In this document: positions 30,477 to 34,929 of the stretch, one piece after another
Layout: each line of letters begins with the position of its first letter
Numbering within the stretch: the first letter of the stretch is position 1
Assembly (NCBI GenBank): GCA_017995345.1
Contig: JAGOJA010000019.1
Span: 1 to 34,929, forward strand
Source of the DNA: Flavobacterium sp.
Lineage (GTDB): Bacteria; Bacteroidota; Bacteroidia; Flavobacteriales; Flavobacteriaceae
Reading direction: 5' to 3'
DNA length: 34,929 nt
The notes under the pieces: generated by a model
Databases searched by the model: none
What the model was told of the DNA's origin: nothing
Seen by the model: the letters and a program-made list of their open reading frames with translations, nothing else
Made by a program: the position numbers and the translations under genes

Positions 30477-32774
30477 TTATTTCGGACGATCTTCTTCTTT
30501 TTTTCCAAATTCAATTTTAGGTTTATTTCCCATAAACAATTTAAGTTCTCCTCCTTTTACAATCATATTATGAGTAATGTATGGTTTTGTGTAGGGCTTC
30601 CCATTATACTCTGCTTTTTGGATATAAACATTCGTTTTGCTATTATTTACGGCTTTCATCTTAAACGAAATACCTGCTTTGTAATGAATAACAGCCTCAT
30701 TTACTGAAGGGCTTCCTAGCACATAAATCCCATTGGCTGGATTTACAGCATAGAATCCCATAGAAGACAGCACATACCAGGCACTCATTTGTCCAACATC
30801 TTCATTACCGCAAATTCCATCGGGTTTAGCGGTATAGAATTGCTCTAAAATATCACGAACTCTTTTTGCAGTTTTCCATTGTTTTCCTGCATAAACATAT
30901 AAATATGGAATATGATGTCCTGGTTCATTTCCATGGGCATATTGCCCCATTAATCCGGAAATATCAATTGGAATTGCTGGTCCTGCCATTTTTTCTTTAT
31001 GATCAAATAAGGCGTCTAATTTAGTTGTAAAATTTTCATCTCCTCCAAACAGCGCAATCAAACCCATTGGGTCTTGCGGAACCAACCAGGCATATTGCCA
31101 GGCATTACCCTCTACATAATCGGTTTTATCATAATCAGAATATAATGGATTAAAAGGCTCAGTCCATTTGCCATCTTTCTTTTTTCCACGCATGAATCCG
31201 GTAGTTTTGTCAAAATACTCCTTATACAACTCAGCTCTTTTTGTAAAATAAGCGTAGTCATCTATCTTTTTCATGTCTTTTGCCATTTGGGCTATACACC
31301 AGTCATCAATTGCATATTCCAATGCAATAGCTACTGATCCATTTATTGATTCCGCAGGAATATGCTGGATTTTGTTCAGATAGTCTAATCCTCGACGATC
31401 AGATGTCGCCGTTTTCTTCATGGCTTCAAAAGCATGTTCCACATCATATCCTCTATACCCTTTGAAATATGCGTCTACAATTACAGGAATGGAATGATTT
31501 CCTACCATACAATCCGTTTCATTACTCATCAAATGCCATACAGGCAACCTACCTTGCTGATCATAAATAGCCAGAAATGATTGAATGATGTCATTAATTT
31601 TGTCTTCCTGAATTATGGTATACAATGGATGTAAAGCACGATAGGTATCCCATAATGAGAAAGTGGTATAATTAGTAAATCCAGTAGCTTTATGCGTTTT
31701 TTTGTCTGCGCCTTGGTAATCTCCATTAACATCATTATAAATAGAGGGAGCAATCATGGTATGATATAATGATGTATAAAACACTTTTTTTGTATCAGCA
31801 TCAACAACGATTTTGCTTAATTCAGTATTCCATTTTTTATCTGCCTTGTCAACGATTTTATGAAAGTCCCAATCTGGAATTTCGGCTTTGATGTTTTCAA
31901 TGGCATTTTCAGTACTTACTGGGGAAAGTCCAACTTTCACTAATATTTGATTCCCTTTTTTCGTTTTGAAATCCAGCACTGCTTTTATTTTTTTTCCTTT
32001 GCTTTGAAACCCTTTTACCATTGCAATACTGTCATAAAGTGCAATACCTGAAATTACTTCTGAGAATTCCATTGCAAAGAACAAACGTTGATCTTTTGCC
32101 CAACCTTTAGAATTTCGATATCCTACAAGGGTTTTACTCCCGGTTTTTTTTATCAAACATGCTGTAGACACATCTTCCCCAAGACCATTTGATAGATCTA
32201 GAAGTATACGAGCCTGGTCATTTTGCTTAAAAGAATACTTATGAAAACCTACTCTTTCGGAAGCGGTTAATTCCGCTTTTATTTTATACCTGTCTAAGAA
32301 CACACCATAGTATCCTGGTTTAACCACTTCGTTCTTGTGCGTGAATAAAGAACCATAACTGTTCTCCAATTCTTCTTTTGTGGCACTTTCAGGATTCTTT
32401 AAATCATGATAGGACGCTTGAGTAAGATTAGTTTTTCCAGTAAAAGGAAGTAGTAATATATCGTTTAAATCAGCACAACCAGTGCCACTTAAGTGGGTAT
32501 GTGTAAAACCTGCTATTACGTTACTGGAATAATTATAGCCACTACACCAATCCCAACCTCCATCAAGCTGAGTAGGACCCAATTGCACAAAACCAAAAGG
32601 AACATTTGCCCCAACAAAAACATGACCATGACCTCCTGAACCAATTAATGGATCAACATATTGAGTGTAAGTATCATTTCTTTTTATTTTTTCTTTTTTT
32701 CCTAAAGAATAGACCAAAACAACTACTAAACCTATAACAATGGAGAGTGCAAATATTATTTTTTTGCTTTTCAT
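30477..32774 (-). CDS. GH92 family alpha-mannosidase
   Basis: A calcium-dependent, inverting exo-alpha-mannosidase. Family signatures: YVDPLIGSGGHGHVFVGANV (about 40-59), PFGFVQLGPTQLDGGWDWCSGYNY, IAGFTHTHLSGTGCAD, FSLWDTYRALHPL, AHGNEPGHHIPYLY (with the catalytic acid Glu) and GNEDVGQMSAWYVLSSMGFY (with the base Asp). An N-terminal hydrophobic segment (KIIFALSIVIGLVVVLVYSL) is a membrane anchor or signal. The frame is open from 32822; ATGs at 32783 (MLLMKSKK) and 32774 (MKSKKIIFALS) are both credible and I chose the latter. GH92 enzymes act on N-glycan and yeast mannan alpha-mannose linkages. Confidence 0.94.
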   Translation of the reverse strand: MKSKKIIFALSIVIGLVVVLVYSLGKKEKIKRNDTYTQYVDPLIGSGGHGHVFVGANVPFGFVQLGPTQLDGGWDWCSGYNYSSNVIAGFTHTHLSGTGCADLNDILLLPFTGKTNLTQASYHDLKNPESATKEELENSYGSLFTHKNEVVKPGYYGVFLDRYKIKAELTASERVGFHKYSFKQNDQARILLDLSNGLGEDVSTACLIKKTGSKTLVGYRNSKGWAKDQRLFFAMEFSEVISGIALYDSIAMVKGFQSKGKKIKAVLDFKTKKGNQILVKVGLSPVSTENAIENIKAEIPDWDFHKIVDKADKKWNTELSKIVVDADTKKVFYTSLYHTMIAPSIYNDVNGDYQGADKKTHKATGFTNYTTFSLWDTYRALHPLYTIIQEDKINDIIQSFLAIYDQQGRLPVWHLMSNETDCMVGNHSIPVIVDAYFKGYRGYDVEHAFEAMKKTATSDRRGLDYLNKIQHIPAESINGSVAIALEYAIDDWCIAQMAKDMKKIDDYAYFTKRAELYKEYFDKTTGFMRGKKKDGKWTEPFNPLYSDYDKTDYVEGNAWQYAWLVPQDPMGLIALFGGDENFTTKLDALFDHKEKMAGPAIPIDISGLMGQYAHGNEPGHHIPYLYVYAGKQWKTAKRVRDILEQFYTAKPDGICGNEDVGQMSAWYVLSSMGFYAVNPANGIYVLGSPSVNEAVIHYKAGISFKMKAVNNSKTNVYIQKAEYNGKPYTKPYITHNMIVKGGELKLFMGNKPKIEFGKKEEDRPK

Positions 32775-32936
32775 AAGCAGCATTTTAAAATTTATTTTTT
32801 TGTAATTAATGAGTTTAATCAATCTGACTCCCTATTATCTTAGCTCCTACTTAAATAATTAGTTCAAAAAGCTTTACCAAAATAAGTTTCGAAAATAGCT
32901 GTTACCAATAGGGGTTTACAAATCATAATAAAGTAA

Positions 32937-34559
32937 TTATATTTTATTTAATCCAGAATGAAGCTGAATAGTTTCTGAACCACCTTCCCAACTAAGTAAA
33001 AGGACTAATTCGAGATTCGATTTAATTTCAATCGTTGGCCGTTGCTTTGCCGAACTACGAGCCGCACATTTCAACGAAAGCATCCCTTCAGGACCAATCG
33101 GATAACGGTCGATCCCATGTTCCTCAGTAAGGTTAACACGCCATTCGATCGTTTTCTTTAAATAATTAGCATTAATCCCAAAAAGCGATTCAAAAAGCAC
33201 TGAAATAGGCACTAGACCCGTCCAGCCAACAAAATCGGGACGAGCAAGCAAACCGGGCTCGGTTGCTTCAGGCGCATAATATTCCCAAAAAGTATGTGTC
33301 TTTTTAAATACTTCGGCTACTTGCTCGTGGTGACGTTTCGCCAAATCGAAAGCTTCTTTATAGAAACCATTTCGTTGAAGCCCTTTGATCACCATGTAGT
33401 TTGTTGGAGCCCAAACCCCGCCTTGCCAATAACGCCCGTCAGCCTGATATTTTTCATGATTAGCAGGAATCGATGGTACTGGATGCTTTCGGTTGAAAGT
33501 TTTCGGGTCGGAAAGATGACCAACAAAAGCTTTTAATTCCTCTTTGTTGAGTAGATCACTCCACAGTGCCCAATAAGCACCAATACTCATTAGCGAACCT
33601 TGGCTGCCATCGGCATATTTGTCATAGAAAAAGGAAGTTTTTGGATCCCAAAGTTTCTCCTTGATGAGTTTTTTTAGTGATTTTGTTTCATCCTCAATTT
33701 CTTCTATTTCCTGCCAACGCTCCACATAAAAACCAAATTCTACCAATAACTTCCCTACAAAAAGTTGTTGCAAGCAGGTATCTAACCAGGTCATATGACC
33801 GTGCGAAAATATCGGATTATAATTATTTGTCACTCTTGGCTGATTGTCCATTCCTGTTCCCCAACCACTCGACCAATAGGAACCATCCTGCCAAGTGCGG
33901 TTCAATTTAAGCCACTGGTAATAAGCCACCAATACAGGAAAGGACTGATGCACCCTTTCCCACTCCCCAAATTGTTTAAAATATTCCATCTCACTCCAGG
34001 GAAGCAGGTTCGGTCCGGTACTAGTGGGATCGTATTCCTGAAAACAATCTTCACCCGTATTTCCCCATATTTCACGACAGATAAATCCATCTGGATGTTG
34101 TTTGGCATAAAAATTATTGAGCGTTTTCTGAAAAGGAAAGGCACGTGAACCATAGCGTGCAAATAGTGTGATAAAATTGGAATCCCACATAAAAAGATTC
34201 CCATTGTAAGCAGTGTCAATATAGGAATTGAGAAAACCCGATTCCTTGACAGGATCTTTAATGTTTTTGAAGGCAAGTTCCCAAGCTTTCCAATACATTT
34301 CAATTGCAAGATCATGACCCTTCCAAAAAGGGACCGGCAATATTTCTTTGGCCTTCTCAAAACTAGGAGGGGCTATGATATCGAGTTGGGCTTTGCGAAA
34401 TTCATTTTCAGTGACAAATACATTTTTTACATAGGTGTTTTTATAGGGTGATTTACCCGAAGTGGTTGCCGAGGTCTGAGCCAACATGTTCAAACCCATT
34501 AATGCCAAAATACAATTAATTAAAGTGGCTTTACTAAAAAAATCAAGTGGTGTATTCAT
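32937..34559 (-). CDS. MGH1-like / GH63-type glycosidase
   Basis: A 540-residue protein with an N-terminal hydrophobic segment ending in LNMLAQ (signal) and an (alpha/alpha)6 barrel of the GH37/GH63/MGH1-like group. FMWDSNFITLFARYG, SGWGTGMDNQPR (putative general acid Asp in MDNxPR), SIGAYWALWSDLL, RYWQGGVWAPTNYMVIKGLQ and TFWEYYAPEATEPG (putative base region) fall in the order expected for this group. Likely substrates are glucose- or mannose-containing glycans; the exact bond cannot be called. It lies 160 bases before the GH92 gene on the same strand, so it probably works in the same glycan breakdown process. I saw no clear -7 box upstream. Confidence 0.85.
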   Translation of the reverse strand: MNTPLDFFSKATLINCILALMGLNMLAQTSATTSGKSPYKNTYVKNVFVTENEFRKAQLDIIAPPSFEKAKEILPVPFWKGHDLAIEMYWKAWELAFKNIKDPVKESGFLNSYIDTAYNGNLFMWDSNFITLFARYGSRAFPFQKTLNNFYAKQHPDGFICREIWGNTGEDCFQEYDPTSTGPNLLPWSEMEYFKQFGEWERVHQSFPVLVAYYQWLKLNRTWQDGSYWSSGWGTGMDNQPRVTNNYNPIFSHGHMTWLDTCLQQLFVGKLLVEFGFYVERWQEIEEIEDETKSLKKLIKEKLWDPKTSFFYDKYADGSQGSLMSIGAYWALWSDLLNKEELKAFVGHLSDPKTFNRKHPVPSIPANHEKYQADGRYWQGGVWAPTNYMVIKGLQRNGFYKEAFDLAKRHHEQVAEVFKKTHTFWEYYAPEATEPGLLARPDFVGWTGLVPISVLFESLFGINANYLKKTIEWRVNLTEEHGIDRYPIGPEGMLSLKCAARSSAKQRPTIEIKSNLELVLLLSWEGGSETIQLHSGLNKI

Positions 34560-34764
34560 CGATTCATATATTAGTTCATTGTTGTTCGATAATAAATAAG
34601 CTATAAAAATGGCTTCTTAATACGATGGTTATAGTTAATTATATTTCTACCAAGTCTGTTTTCGGATTTTTATTCCGAAGATGATTTTAATCCAGGCTTA
34701 GAAAACTTACTACAAAGCCTCTTAAGGATTTTAAGTCCATCCCTTTTAAGACGATTCCAACCGA
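34560..34764. other. intergenic spacer upstream of the GH63-type gene
   Basis: No gene seen. It is AT-rich and contains no clear TAnnTTTG on the minus strand. The block between 34640 and 34740 has moderate GC but no open frame of note. Confidence 0.4.
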
Positions 34765-34798
34765 TAAAAAACCTGTATAGTTTTTACACCATACAGGG
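34765..34798 (-). terminator. intrinsic terminator of the gene at the right edge
   Basis: CCTGTAT (34772-34778) pairs with ATACAGG (34791-34797). On the minus strand it is followed by TTTTTT. It lies 17 bases beyond the stop codon of the partial gene at 34815. Confidence 0.75.
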
Positions 34799-34814
34799 TT
34801 AATAATTTATTGAG

Positions 34815-34929
34815 TTATACACTTAGTATCTGTTTAATGTCTTTTTGATAAATTGGCTTGGCATCTACCATTCTTTCTATAGATTTATGAAAAATACTTG
34901 TTTTAAATTGTGAACGGTTTATTCTAAAG
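34815..34929 (-). CDS. C-terminal end of an unidentified gene (cut by window edge)
   Basis: The last 37 codons of a minus-strand frame ending in TAA at 34817-34815, with a terminator just behind. The visible tail includes FKTSIFHKSIERMVDAKPIY and ends KQILSV; it is basic and probably helical. I do not recognise the family from this piece. Its place directly upstream of a glycosidase pair suggests another gene of the glycan locus, such as a regulator, transporter or glycosidase, but the sequence does not decide. Confidence 0.55.
   Translation of the reverse strand, partial: FRINRSQFKTSIFHKSIERMVDAKPIYQKDIKQILSV

Noticed and set aside
33902-34360. 152-codon alternative frame within the GH63-type gene
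   Set aside because: It overlaps the glycosidase frame on the same strand, whose motifs are intact.

Overview
The window looks like a chromosomal segment of a Flavobacterium or a close relative (Flavobacteriaceae, Bacteroidota). The evidence is AT-rich DNA, promoters of the Bacteroidota type (TAnnTTTG at -7, sometimes TTG/TTTG at -33), A-rich rather than GGAGG-type leaders, and gene families typical of the group: an exbB-exbD-exbD-tonB operon with a PstS-like lipoprotein, a bacterial kynurenine pathway, GH92, and fused DAHP synthase/chorismate mutase. It is mostly core metabolism, almost all on the minus strand. I saw no phage, insertion sequence, tRNA, rRNA or CRISPR.

Layout. 1-2.3 kb: edge of a YkgJ-type cysteine-cluster gene, a methyltransferase, a DUF2059 protein and queE. 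2.4-8.3 kb: one minus-strand energy-transduction operon (exbB, exbD, exbD, tonB, small membrane protein, PstS-like lipoprotein, TPR protein) closed by a perfect terminator. 8.6-11.8 kb: a HerA-like ATPase and a type II NADH dehydrogenase on the plus strand, with an eroded stretch between them. 11.8-18.5 kb: kmo and kynU (tryptophan to 3-hydroxyanthranilate), separated by a penicillin-acylase-family hydrolase, a flavin reductase and a glycine-zipper lipoprotein. 18.7-19.8 kb: a SIMPL protein and a repeat-rich intergenic block. 19.8-24.2 kb: rsgA, dtd, a MazG-like pyrophosphohydrolase, aroA and queA. 24.2-28.6 kb: the aromatic amino acid operon pheA, aminotransferase, tyrA, aroF-CM. 28.8-29.1 kb: decayed transporter. 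29.3-34.9 kb: an alkaline-phosphatase-superfamily enzyme, a GH92 alpha-mannosidase and a GH63/MGH1-like glycosidase, plausibly a mannose-glycan degradation locus continuing past the right edge.

Main discovery candidate: the leader of the aromatic operon (about 28409-28609, minus strand) has every part of a classical ribosome-mediated attenuator. There is a promoter with 19-bp spacing, a 26-codon unannotated leader peptide with 8 aromatic codons (including FYF and YYFFW), a perfect intrinsic terminator 19 bases before pheA, an 8-bp antiterminator that competes with it, and a 7-bp pause/protector pairing that competes with the antiterminator. The PheA ACT domain lacks the canonical GALV and ESRP phenylalanine-binding motifs, so control may lie in transcription more than in the enzyme.

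Second theme: a dispersed family of 7-bp-periodic AT-rich repeats (consensus about AATTCAT) sits in intergenic regions at six or more places between 20.8 and 29.3 kb. It has apparently run into coding sequence at the start of aroA and the end of the aminotransferase gene. Longer palindromic intergenic repeats lie at 16.56, 19.48 and 19.63 kb.
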